Assembly: GCF_900106695.1 (NCBI RefSeq)
Contig: NZ_FNMZ01000002.1
Location: forward strand, 124,001-188,000
Length of the DNA: 64,000 nt
Direction of reading: 5' to 3'
Origin: Albimonas donghaensis
GTDB taxonomy: Bacteria; Pseudomonadota; Alphaproteobacteria; Rhodobacterales; Rhodobacteraceae
Shown: positions 28,987-36,352 of the stretch, piece after piece
Layout of the letters: each line of letters begins with the position of its first letter
Position numbering within the stretch: position 1 is the first letter of the stretch
Program-made: the position numbers and the translations under genes
Notes under the pieces: generated by a model
What the model was told of the DNA's origin: nothing
What the model saw: the letters and a program-made list of their open reading frames with translations, nothing else
Database searches by the model: none

Positions 28987-29371
28987 GGCGAGTCCCTTAT
29001 CCGCCCTTGCCGTGGGCGTGTTCGCAATTGTCCCGAGGGCGTCGCGTGCGTCGCGCCGTCCCAAAAGGAGCGCCCGTGCGCCGGACGTCTCCATCGATCT
29101 GGTGTGCGGTGGTGGGGCGGACCCCGGTGGCGGCGGCGAACACCACATGTGGTGTGGGCCGGTGCTGGTGGGCCCATGATTAGGAAGACCCCTCCTCCAG
29201 CGCAACAGATTTTTTGCCAGTTTTGACTAGATTTTGTGATTGACCGTCGTCGGATCACTAGCCCTAGGGGCGCCGTTAACCGAACGAATTAGCAACATTT
29301 ACCAATTGGCAAGAGTCGTTGACGAAAACCAAGTCGGGGAACATTATGCGAACATCAAGGAGGCGCCGCAA
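28987..29371. other. Divergent nrdJ / mmcB control region
   Basis: 385 bases without a gene, containing the NrdR-type box at 29140-29155 and an AT-rich stretch at about 29205-29345 unlike the surrounding DNA, where promoters for both directions are likely. TTTTGACT at 29221-29228 could supply a plus-strand -35 element. I see no riboswitch-like conserved block. Confidence 0.55.
29140..29155. promoter_or_regulatory. NrdR-type box upstream of nrdJ
   Basis: ACACCACATGTGGTGT is a perfect 16-bp palindrome with the ACAC...GTGT ends of the NrdR-box consensus. NrdR is the ATP-cone repressor of ribonucleotide reductase genes in most bacteria. A degenerate second half box (TCTGGTGT at 29098-29105) lies 50 bases nearer to nrdJ. 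NrdR boxes usually occur in pairs, so the partner may be weak here. Confidence 0.8.
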
Positions 29372-29875
29372 GTGCAGACCGACCCGACCCGTCCCCCCGC
29401 CCCGCCCGACGCCCCCGACGCGCCCCCGCCGGAGGGCACGGCGCCGGGATTCGTTCTGGCCCGCGGCGTGTGCCGCGGCCTGATCGACCTGGGCTTCGCG
29501 CCGATCTGCGAATTCGTCCCGGCCCGGGGACTGCGGGCGGACGTGTTCGCCCTCGGCCCCAAGGGCGAGATCTGGATCGTGGAATGCAAGTCGGGTCTGC
29601 CCGACTTCCGCTCGGACCGGAAATGGCCGGGCTATCTCGACTGGTGCGAGCGGTTCTTCTTCGCGGTGGACGGGGCCTTCCCGGCCGAGGTCCTGCCCGA
29701 AGACCAGGGCCTGATGCGCGCCGACGGATTCGGAGCCGAGATCCTGCGCAGCCCGGCGCCCCGCCCCATGGCCGCCGCGCGGCGCAAGGCGATGACCCTG
29801 AAGGCCGCGCGGGTCGGGGCGATGCGCCTGCGCGCGGCGCTCGACCCGGGGCTCTCGGCGCTGTCGGGGGTTTGA
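29372..29875 (+). CDS. mmcB: MmcB family DNA repair protein
   Basis: Alphaproteobacterial protein (167 aa) linked in Caulobacter to DNA-damage repair. After a Pro/Asp-rich N-terminus (about 1-25) it has LARGVCRGLIDLGFAPICEFVP, then RADVFALGPKGEIWIVECKSGLPDFRSDRKWPGYLDWCERFFFAV, which gives the Asp-x(n)-Glu-x-Lys pattern of the PD-(D/E)XK nuclease fold. I chose the GTG at 29372 because AAGGAGG lies 8 bases ahead and the homologous domain starts soon after; an in-frame TTG at 29240 would add 44 unsupported residues. It diverges from nrdJ, so nucleotide supply and repair could be co-controlled. Confidence 0.85.
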   Translation: MQTDPTRPPAPPDAPDAPPPEGTAPGFVLARGVCRGLIDLGFAPICEFVPARGLRADVFALGPKGEIWIVECKSGLPDFRSDRKWPGYLDWCERFFFAVDGAFPAEVLPEDQGLMRADGFGAEILRSPAPRPMAAARRKAMTLKAARVGAMRLRAALDPGLSALSGV

Positions 29876-29879
29876 GCCC

Positions 29880-30866
29880 TCAGGCGGCCCGGCGCCGGAC
29901 GACGCCCAGCGCGCCCAGACCGGCCAGCAGCAGCAGCGCCGGCGCCGGCAGCGGCACGGCGGAGACCGAGACGCTGCTCAGATCGCCGCCGAAGGTGGAG
30001 TCGCTGTTGGAGAAACTGCGGATCTCGCCGGCCATGTCAGCCAGCGAACCGACCACCATCGACCCGCGCGTCCCCCCGCTCGGAGAGGAGAAATCGGCCA
30101 GCGGCGCCAGCAGCGACGTGTTGAACGCCTGGCTTCCGAACACGAGGCTCGTGGCGGCGTGGAAGTTGAACAGCACCGACTCGGCGTCCGTGTTCACCTT
30201 GGCGCTGACATTGGCCGGCGCGGTCTCGACGTTGATCACCAGCGTGACGCCCGCATCCACATTGAAGTTCATCAACCCGTTCGAGCTGAGAATGGAATTG
30301 GCGTCGACCGCACTGAGGTTCAGAATCGCCAGCCCGTCGGCGTCGCCCGCGCCGGACGTGAAGGTCCAGCTGTTCATGTCGCCGGAGAAGGCCGCCCCCG
30401 CCGTGCCGGCCATGCCGCCCAGCGTCGAGGAAAGCCCGGTGAACAGATTCGCCATGTCGGTGACCGGCACGCCGCCGGGAACGTCCGCGCCGACGCCTTC
30501 GGAAGTCGGCAGACCGGAGCTGTTGGCGCCGGTGATGCTGCCCCCGACCACGATCGAGCCGCTCCCGCCGCTCTGCACGCTGCCCACGATGTCGTTGCCC
30601 ACGACCAGGGAGCCCGTGACATCGCCCACGGCCACGTCGGGACTGCCGTCGCTGTTGGCGTAAAAGCCGGTGGCCGTCATGTCGCCGCCGACATAGGCGC
30701 GGCCTTCGATATGATTGACGCCTGTGACGTCCGCGTCGCCGAGCGAGATCAACGCGAACCGGCTCATCAGCGTGGTGGCGTCGAGACCGGCGGCCGAGAG
30801 CGGCGAGGTCGACAGGAGGAACCCTGCCGCGGCCGCCTGCGCGACACGTGAACTTCTGAAACGCAT
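29880..30866 (-). CDS. Choice-of-anchor A family protein with VPLPA-CTERM sorting signal
   Basis: Exported surface or matrix protein of 328 aa. Signal peptide MRFRSSRVAQAAAAGFLLSTSPLSAAG. The body is a choice-of-anchor A domain (NHIEGRAYVGGDMTATGF, SLVVGNDIVGSVQSGGSGSIVVGGS, TLVINVETAPANVSAKV, SLLAPLADFSSPSGGTRGSMVVGS). The C-terminus is VPLPAPALLLLAGLGALGVVRRRAA: a VPLPA motif, one membrane helix and an Arg cluster, the sorting tag recognised by exosortase-like enzymes in Rhodobacterales. The start at 30866 has GGGGAG just ahead. Base use is visibly less GC-rich, with more Asn, Ser and Thr than neighbours. No exosortase gene is in the window. Its end is only 4 bases from the mmcB stop (convergent). 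Confidence 0.85.
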   Translation of the reverse strand: MRFRSSRVAQAAAAGFLLSTSPLSAAGLDATTLMSRFALISLGDADVTGVNHIEGRAYVGGDMTATGFYANSDGSPDVAVGDVTGSLVVGNDIVGSVQSGGSGSIVVGGSITGANSSGLPTSEGVGADVPGGVPVTDMANLFTGLSSTLGGMAGTAGAAFSGDMNSWTFTSGAGDADGLAILNLSAVDANSILSSNGLMNFNVDAGVTLVINVETAPANVSAKVNTDAESVLFNFHAATSLVFGSQAFNTSLLAPLADFSSPSGGTRGSMVVGSLADMAGEIRSFSNSDSTFGGDLSSVSVSAVPLPAPALLLLAGLGALGVVRRRAA

Positions 30867-31089
30867 ACCACTCCCCAAGGGCCGCGCAACGCTGACGTCA
30901 GCGCCCGATAGGCCACCGTAGATCAGCGCCCCCGAACGGACTCGCAGGGAAACGCCATATCTCCACCAGAGGTGTATTGCGAATCAACGCATAGAGACAA
31001 TCGATTTTTACGTAGAGGTCACCCTGCGGCGCGTCTGGTCCGCAGCGTCGCCCCGGCCGCATCACCCCATCAGCGACGGCGCGCCCGGC

Positions 31090-31359
31090 TCAGCGGCCGG
31101 GACGCCCCTTGGGTCCGCGGCCGCCGGCCGGCCCGCCCTTGCCCTTCGGCGCGCCGCCCTTGCGGGCCTGGCCCTGGACCGCGCGGGCGCGCTCGGCGGC
31201 GCCGCGCAGCTCCTCCGCGATCTCCTCGGCCTCTTCGGGATCGAAATCGATCGGCAGGCCGAATCCGTCGCCCTCGACGAAAATGCGGACCATGCCCTCG
31301 GTCGTCGGGCCGATCTGGATCGAGGCCGCGACGTCGCTTTCCGAGTTGATGTCCGCCAT
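31090..31359 (-). CDS. Small conserved alphaproteobacterial protein (DUF6324-like)
   Basis: 89-aa cytoplasmic protein with no signal peptide. The first ~60 residues (MADINSESDVAASIQIGPTTEGMVRIFVEG, then PIDFDPEEAEEIAEELRGAAERARA) look like a compact beta plus helix domain that I recall from many Rhodobacterales genomes as a protein of unknown function, possibly DUF6324. The last ~28 residues are a Lys/Gly/Arg-rich tail (KGGAPKGKGGPAGGRGPKGR) that could bind nucleic acid. The ATG at 31359 was preferred over 31458 because the conserved part starts there. It lies upstream of and opposite to the tRNA-His gene. Function unknown. Confidence 0.7.
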   Translation of the reverse strand: MADINSESDVAASIQIGPTTEGMVRIFVEGDGFGLPIDFDPEEAEEIAEELRGAAERARAVQGQARKGGAPKGKGGPAGGRGPKGRPGR

Positions 31360-31492
31360 GCTCCGTCCTCCGGCGCGGGATGCGCAAGGCGCGCGTTCGC
31401 GCCGTTTCCGCGCCGTCGCTACTCCGAGCCGCAAAGAAGCGCAAGGTCGCGCTTGCATCCCCGCGCCCGTGGCGCTAAGCAGCGCCCCGCGT

Positions 31493-31569
31493 GCCGACGT
31501 AGCTCAGTTGGTTAGAGTACTAGATTGTGGATCTAGGGGTCCCCCGTTCGAGCCGGGGCGTCGGTACCA
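31493..31569 (+). tRNA. tRNA-His (GTG anticodon)
   Basis: A full cloverleaf folds. The acceptor pairs GCCGACG with CGTCGGT (first pair G-U). The D stem follows TA-GCTC, the anticodon stem is CTAGA/TCTAG with loop TTGTGGA, and the T stem is CCCCG/CGGGG around TTCGAGC. The discriminator is A73 and CCA is encoded. Most bacterial tRNA-His species have an encoded extra G-1 opposite C73. Here position -1 is T and base 73 is A, the recognised alphaproteobacterial exception in which HisRS uses other identity elements. Confidence 0.95.
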
Positions 31570-31671
31570 CCCTCCCTTCCGCACGCAGACCGCGAAACCG
31601 CGACCCGGAAACGGATCGCGGGCGCGGCGCATGGGGGAGGCGGCCTCAGCGGCCCGCCCCCGGCGTTCCCC

Positions 31672-32574
31672 TCAGCGGCCCGCCAGTTTCTCCACCACGA
31701 AATCGACGAAGGCGCGGATCCGCGCGGGCGTCGTGGCGCCGATGACGAAAACCACGTGGAAGGGCTCGCGGTCCTCGGCGTCGTGATCCGCCAGCAGCTC
31801 CACCAGCCGGCCGGCCTCCAGATCCTCGGCCAGCATGAAGCGCCCGAGCCGCACGACGCCCAGTCCGTCGCGGGCGAGCTGCGCCAGCGTCGCGCCGCTG
31901 TTGGCCTCGACATTGCCGCGGACCGGAACCCGGAACAGCGTCCCGTCCCGCCGGAACGGCCAGCCCGCGCCCGGCGCGTCGCGGTTGTAGCGCAGGCAGT
32001 TGTGGTCGAGCAGCGCCTCCGGCGTCCGCGGAACCCCGGCGCGGGCGAGATAGGCGGGCGAGGCCGCCACGCAGCGTCCCGTGTCCCCCAGCCGCCGCGC
32101 GGTCAGCCCGCTGTCGGGCAGCGGGCCGACCCGGATCGCCACATCCGCCTGCCCGCCCGCCAGGTCGACGATGGCGTCGCCCAGGTTGAGATCGAGCGAG
32201 ACGCCCGGATAGCGCTCCAGGAATTCGGGCAGCAGCGGCAGGATGCGCGCCCGCCCCAACGCGATCGAGGCCGACACCCGCAGCTTGCCCCGCGGGGCCG
32301 CGCGGTCGGCGACGCGGCGCTCGGTCTCCTCCAGGTCGGCGAGGATGCGCAGGGCGGCGCGGTGATAGGCCTCGCCCTCCGCCGTCAGGGTCATGGCGCG
32401 GGTGGTGCGCAGCAGCAGGCGCACGCCGAGCCGCGCCTCCAGCCGCGCCACCGCCCGGCTGACGCCCGAGGGGCTGGCGCCCAGCGCGCGCCCGGCGGCG
32501 GAGAAGCCGCCCTGCGCCACCACTTCCGCGAAAATCCGCATCTCGCCCATGCGGTCGGCGCCGATCCGCTCCAT
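31672..32574 (-). CDS. LysR family transcriptional regulator
   Basis: Regulator of 300 aa. The N-terminal winged helix-turn-helix (about residues 5-65) reads MRIFAEVVAQGGFSAAGRALGASPSGVSRAVARLEARLGVRLLLRTTRAMTLT. The effector domain starts at GKLRVSASIALGRARILPLLPEF and resembles the CrgA/AaeR-like subgroup. The start at 32574 has GGGAG ahead; the frame open to 32649 adds an Arg-rich stretch. It is divergent from an MFS transporter gene across 165 bases that hold a T-N11-A LysR box, so it most likely controls that transporter. Confidence 0.9.
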   Translation of the reverse strand: MERIGADRMGEMRIFAEVVAQGGFSAAGRALGASPSGVSRAVARLEARLGVRLLLRTTRAMTLTAEGEAYHRAALRILADLEETERRVADRAAPRGKLRVSASIALGRARILPLLPEFLERYPGVSLDLNLGDAIVDLAGGQADVAIRVGPLPDSGLTARRLGDTGRCVAASPAYLARAGVPRTPEALLDHNCLRYNRDAPGAGWPFRRDGTLFRVPVRGNVEANSGATLAQLARDGLGVVRLGRFMLAEDLEAGRLVELLADHDAEDREPFHVVFVIGATTPARIRAFVDFVVEKLAGR

Positions 32575-32632
32575 CGTTCCGCTCCCGGTTTCGGCGCGCC
32601 CGATGCCCGCGCCGCGATCCCTGCGCCCTGAT

Positions 32633-32651
32633 CTTTGCCTTGGAGTCAAAG
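32633..32651. promoter_or_regulatory. LysR-type box in the LysR / MFS divergent promoter
   Basis: CTTTG-N9-CAAAG forms a 19-bp interrupted palindrome containing TG-N9-CA, the canonical T-N11-A LysR recognition element. It is centred between the two divergent starts (32574 and 32740). Confidence 0.65.
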
Positions 32652-32739
32652 AAGCCGCGCATCTTCCCCGTCTAATCGCTCGGCCGGCCCCGGTCTATGT
32701 CCGCTCCCTGTCTCTCACCCTCCGCTTCAAGGAGCGCAT

Positions 32740-33957
32740 ATGCGATCCGATCTCGCCATCCTTTCGCTCGCCGTCGGCGCCTTCGGCATCGGCGTCACCG
32801 AATTCTCCCCCATGGGCATGCTGCCCGCCATCGCCGAGGGGGTGGACGCCTCCATCCCCCGCGCCGGCCAGTTGATCACCGGCTATGCGGCGGGCGTCAT
32901 GATCGGGGCGCCGCTGATGACGCTCAGCACCACGCGGATGCCGCGCAACCTGCTGCTGGTCGGGCTGATGGGGATCTTCACGCTGGGCAACCTGCTGTCG
33001 GCGCTGGCCCCGGATTTCGCCACGCTGCTGGGGGCGCGGGTGCTGACCTCGCTGAACCACGGGGCGTTCTTCGGCGTCGGCTCGGTGGTGGCGGCGGGGA
33101 TCGCGGCGCCCGGAAGACAGGCGAGCGCGGTGGCCGCGATGTTCACCGGCCTGTCGCTGGCCAATGTCATCGGCGTGCCGGCGGCGGCCTGGGCGGGGGC
33201 CGAGATCGGCTGGCGCTGGGTGTTCCTCGCCATCGCCCTGATCGGGGTGGCGGCCATGGTCTCGCTGGCGCTGGCCCTGCCCCGCGGCCGGGTGACGGAG
33301 GTGGTGAACATGCGCGCCGAGCTGTCGGCCCTGCGCCGGCCGGCGGTGCTGGCGGCGCTGGGGGTCACGGCGCTTCAGGCCTCGGCGATGTTCGTGGTGC
33401 TCACCTATTTCGCGCCGCTGCTGATCGCGGAGGCGGGGGCGAGCCCGGAATTCGTCTCGGCGATGCTGGTGGTGTTCGGAGTCGGTCTGACCTTCGGCAA
33501 CTGGGTCGGGGGACGGGCGGGCGACCGTTCGGCGGACCGGGCGGTGGCGGCGGCGCTGGTCGCGCTGATCGCGATGCTGCTGATCCTGCCCCTGACGCTG
33601 GGCTGGGCGCCGGCGGCGGCGGTCGCGACCTTCCTGTGGGGGGCGGTGACCTTCGCGCTGGTCTCGCCCCTGCAGATCCGGGTGATGGGGGCGGCGCAGG
33701 GGGCGCCGAACCTCGCGGCCTCGATGAATATCGGGGCGTTCAACCTGGGCAACGCCATCGGGGCCGGGGTCGGCGGCGCGGTGCTGGCGCTCGGCTTCGG
33801 CTACGCGGCCCTGCCGGCGGTGGGCGCGGTGCTCGCCGCCGCCGCGCTGGCGCTGCTGCTGGGGTCGCGGCGCTGGATCGCCGCGGCGCCCGTCGGCGCC
33901 CCCGTGAACGTCCCCGTGAACGCCCCCGCAGAGGCGCCCGCTCCCCGCGCCGCCTGA
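32740..33957 (+). CDS. MFS transporter, AraJ/YdhP-like
   Basis: Twelve-segment drug:H+ antiporter-1-type major facilitator (405 aa). The opening SLAVGAFGIGVTEFSPMGMLPAIA, then SLNHGAFFGVGSVVAAGIA and AMFTGLSLANVIGVPAAAWAG, match the AraJ/YdhP group, as does NWVGGRAGDRSADRAV in the second half. Such proteins often export sugars or purine analogues; the substrate is unknown. AAGGAGC lies 4 bases before the ATG. The tail has a short VPVNAP-type repeat. Control by the divergent LysR gene is likely. It ends convergent to a PNPOx-fold gene, with a GC-rich hairpin (33976-33997) between the stops. Confidence 0.9.
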   Translation: MRSDLAILSLAVGAFGIGVTEFSPMGMLPAIAEGVDASIPRAGQLITGYAAGVMIGAPLMTLSTTRMPRNLLLVGLMGIFTLGNLLSALAPDFATLLGARVLTSLNHGAFFGVGSVVAAGIAAPGRQASAVAAMFTGLSLANVIGVPAAAWAGAEIGWRWVFLAIALIGVAAMVSLALALPRGRVTEVVNMRAELSALRRPAVLAALGVTALQASAMFVVLTYFAPLLIAEAGASPEFVSAMLVVFGVGLTFGNWVGGRAGDRSADRAVAAALVALIAMLLILPLTLGWAPAAAVATFLWGAVTFALVSPLQIRVMGAAQGAPNLAASMNIGAFNLGNAIGAGVGGAVLALGFGYAALPAVGAVLAAAALALLLGSRRWIAAAPVGAPVNVPVNAPAEAPAPRAA

Positions 33958-33997
33958 GGCGCGGGAGGCGGGCGGGGGGGGCGGGAAAGCGCCCCCC

Positions 33998-34714
33998 TCA
34001 GCCGCCTTCGTAAATCCGCTGGGTCTCGCGCAGCGCCTTGTCGAGGGTCTCGCCCTCCGGGTAATGCGCAAGCTCCGGCGGCCGGGCCACGCCGGCGGGG
34101 ACATGGGGGCTGGTCTCGACCGCGCCGATCACCGTGCGCACGGGGATCACGCCGGCCCAGATCGGCAGGGCGAGGTCCTCGGGCTCGTCCCCCACCCCCG
34201 CCGCGCGGACCTTGGCCGAGGCCTGGTCGATCCGCATCCCGATCACCGTCGTCGCCTTCGCCTCCTGCGCCGTGTTGGGCTTCACCCGCCCCGAGCGGCC
34301 GGGCAGGAAGCGGTCGATGACGGCGGCGAGCGCCTGCGCCTTCTCCGCCGGGTCATCCACGATGCGGGCGGTCCCGAAGCACATCGCCGCCCGGTAATTG
34401 GCCGAGTGGTTGAGCCCGCGCCGCGCCAGCACGATCCCGTCCAGATGCGAGACCGTAACGCAGACCGGAACCCCGGCCCGCTGACCGCGCAGCATGCGGC
34501 TGGCGGACGAGCCGTGCCAGTAAAGCATCTCGCCCTCGCGCCAGTGCAGGGTCGGGGTGCAATAGGGCTGGCCGTCGAAGACATAGGCGACGTGGCACAG
34601 CATCCCGGCGTCGAGCACGGCATGGACGGCGTCGTGGTCGTAGGCCCCGCGCTCATGATGGCGCCTGACCCTGTTGCGGGCGTCGACGGGGTAGGAGAGG
34701 GCGGTATCGGACAT
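33998..34714 (-). CDS. Pyridoxamine 5'-phosphate oxidase-fold flavin/nucleotide-binding protein
   Basis: Split-barrel FMN-binding family protein (238 aa). Seen: VRRHHERGAYDHDAVHAVLDAGMLCHVAYVFDGQPYCTP, LYWHGSSASRML, and VCVTVSHLDGIVLARRGLNHSANYRAAMCFG. These match the pyridoxamine-phosphate-oxidase-related family often found beside MocR regulators. The start at 34714 follows GAAAGG; it fits the family N-terminus. It is divergent from a MocR (GntR-aminotransferase) gene across 66 bases, so regulation by that PLP-binding protein is likely. The substrate is unknown. Confidence 0.88.
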   Translation of the reverse strand: MSDTALSYPVDARNRVRRHHERGAYDHDAVHAVLDAGMLCHVAYVFDGQPYCTPTLHWREGEMLYWHGSSASRMLRGQRAGVPVCVTVSHLDGIVLARRGLNHSANYRAAMCFGTARIVDDPAEKAQALAAVIDRFLPGRSGRVKPNTAQEAKATTVIGMRIDQASAKVRAAGVGDEPEDLALPIWAGVIPVRTVIGAVETSPHVPAGVARPPELAHYPEGETLDKALRETQRIYEGG

Positions 34715-34737
34715 CTTGTTGCCTTTCGCGGGAGGTT

Positions 34738-34804
34738 GGTCCACCGGTAGCCGAGGCGATTGGCTCGGCGAAGGTCCAATATGGCGGAAAGAATTCAGAC
34801 CAAT
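34738..34804. promoter_or_regulatory. Candidate MocR operator: GGTCCA direct repeats plus CCAAT copies
   Basis: GGTCCA occurs at 34738-34743 and 34773-34778 (35 bases apart), CCAAT at 34776-34780 and 34800-34804, and ATTGG at 34759-34763 inverted to the first CCAAT. Repeated half sites of this kind in a short divergent promoter fit the multi-site operators known for MocR regulators. The assignment is inferred. Confidence 0.5.
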
Positions 34805-36352
34805 TCTCCGGACTGGTCGGCTCTGATCCCGGTGCTGCCGGCGGGCGGGCCGCGGCAGGCGGCGCTGAGGGCGGAGATCCGCCGGCTGATCGAGCAGGGG
34901 GCGGTGTCGCCCGGCGCCAAGCTGCCCACGACGCGGGACCTCGCGGCCCGGCTGGGCCTGTCGCGGGGCGCCGCGGTGGCGGCCTACGAGACCCTGCAGG
35001 CCGACGGCTACCTGGAGGCCCGCACCGGCGCCGGCACCTATGTCGCCGCAAGGGTGCCGCGCCTGCCCAGCGCCGCCCCCGCCCCTGACGCAGCCTCCGA
35101 TGCGGGCGCGGTCTCCGATGCGGGCGGGGCCTCGGATGCGGCCGACGCGGCGGCGCTGCGCGACGTCTCCCCCGCCCTGCCCGGCGCGGTGGGCGTGGCG
35201 ACGCCCGATCCGCGCACCATGGGGACGTTCCGGGCGCTGCTGTCGCGCCATCTCGCGCGCGCCGCGCCGGCCCATTTCGCCTATGGCGACCCGCGCGGCG
35301 GGCGGGCCCTGCGGGAGGCCGCTTCGGACTACCTGCGCGCCGCCCGCGGGCTGCGCTGCGCGCCGGAGCGCATCGTCATCACCTCCGGCTCCCAGCAGGC
35401 GCTGGACCTGGTGGCGCGGGGGGTGCTGGCGCCCGGCGACCGGGCCTGGATCGAGGATCCGTGCTACCCGATGGCCCGCGCCGCGCTGGAAGGCGCCGGC
35501 CTGCGCCTGACCGGCGTGCCGGTGGATGCCGACGGGCTGGACCCCGCGGCGGGCGAGGCCATGGCCCCCGACGCGCGCGCGGCCTATGTCACCCCGTCCC
35601 ACCAGTTCCCGCTGGGCGTGACCATGACCATGCCGCGCCGGCTGGCGCTGATCGACTGGGCGCGGCGGGCCGGGGCCTGGATCCTCGAAGACGATTACGA
35701 CAGCGAATTCCGCTATGCCGGCCCGCCGCTCACCGCGCTTCAGGGCATGGATGGGGCGGGGCGGACGATCTATATCGGCACCTTCTCCAAGGCGCTGTTT
35801 CCGGGGTTGCGGGTCGGCTACCTGGCCCTGCCCGAGCCGCTGCTCGACCCCGTTCTGCGCCTGCGCGCGCGCACCGACCGCCACCCCGCCACGCTGGCCG
35901 AGGACGCGCTGGCCGCGTTCCTGCGCGAGGGCCATTTCGCCGCCCATCTGCGCCGCGCTCGCCGCCGCGCCCGCGCCGCCCGCGACGCGCTGGTCGACGC
36001 CCTGCGCGAAGGCGGCGTGGCGGCCGCGCCCCCCGACCAGGGCCTGCACCTGATCGTCCCCCTGCCCCCGCAGATCACGGAGGCGGAGGCCATCGCGCTC
36101 GCCCGCGCCGCGGGGTTCGGGGCGCGGGCGCTGGCCGGGCTGCACCTGTCGGCCCCGCCGCCGGGGCGGCACGGGGTGGTCGTGGGCTTCTCGGGCTTCC
36201 CGCCGGACATGCTGGCCGAGGCCGCCCGCGGCTGGACGACGGCCCTGCGCGACGCCGCCGCGCAACGCGGCGCTGGAACCGTCGCGCCCTTGGCCCTACC
36301 TAGACCCGAGGCCGACGCCCGGGTCGGCCGCAACGAGGGGACGAGCGCATGA
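34781..36352 (+). CDS. MocR/PdxR-type regulator: GntR helix-turn-helix fused to aminotransferase
   Basis: PLP-binding transcription regulator (523 aa). The GntR winged helix covers about residues 25-90 (KLPTTRDLAARLGLSRGAAVAAYETLQADGYLEAR). A linker at about 95-127 is Ala/Asp-rich with a SDAG repeat. The fold-type-I aminotransferase domain follows: TSGSQQALDL, HQFPLGVTM, and Lys337 in GTFSKALFPGLRVGY, the expected PLP Schiff-base lysine. The ATG at 34781 has AAGG ahead; an in-frame TTG at 34760 is less likely. Its stop overlaps the next start (ATGA at 36349). It is divergent from the PNPOx-fold gene and probably controls it. Confidence 0.9.
   Translation: MAERIQTNSPDWSALIPVLPAGGPRQAALRAEIRRLIEQGAVSPGAKLPTTRDLAARLGLSRGAAVAAYETLQADGYLEARTGAGTYVAARVPRLPSAAPAPDAASDAGAVSDAGGASDAADAAALRDVSPALPGAVGVATPDPRTMGTFRALLSRHLARAAPAHFAYGDPRGGRALREAASDYLRAARGLRCAPERIVITSGSQQALDLVARGVLAPGDRAWIEDPCYPMARAALEGAGLRLTGVPVDADGLDPAAGEAMAPDARAAYVTPSHQFPLGVTMTMPRRLALIDWARRAGAWILEDDYDSEFRYAGPPLTALQGMDGAGRTIYIGTFSKALFPGLRVGYLALPEPLLDPVLRLRARTDRHPATLAEDALAAFLREGHFAAHLRRARRRARAARDALVDALREGGVAAAPPDQGLHLIVPLPPQITEAEAIALARAAGFGARALAGLHLSAPPPGRHGVVVGFSGFPPDMLAEAARGWTTALRDAAAQRGAGTVAPLALPRPEADARVGRNEGTSA

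Noticed and set aside
25183-29226. A 1347-aa plus-strand open frame opposite nrdJ
   Set aside because: It is the antisense shadow of nrdJ in GC-rich DNA: its translation is rich in Gly, Arg, His and Ala, has no known domain, and its start has no SD.
28987-29371. Possible cobalamin riboswitch before nrdJ
   Set aside because: No conserved B12-box-like block or matching paired layout could be seen; the palindrome fits an NrdR box instead.
33998-36265. Long N-terminal extension of the PNPOx-fold gene through the MocR gene
   Set aside because: Extends antisense across another gene; the conserved protein starts at 34714 with its own SD.
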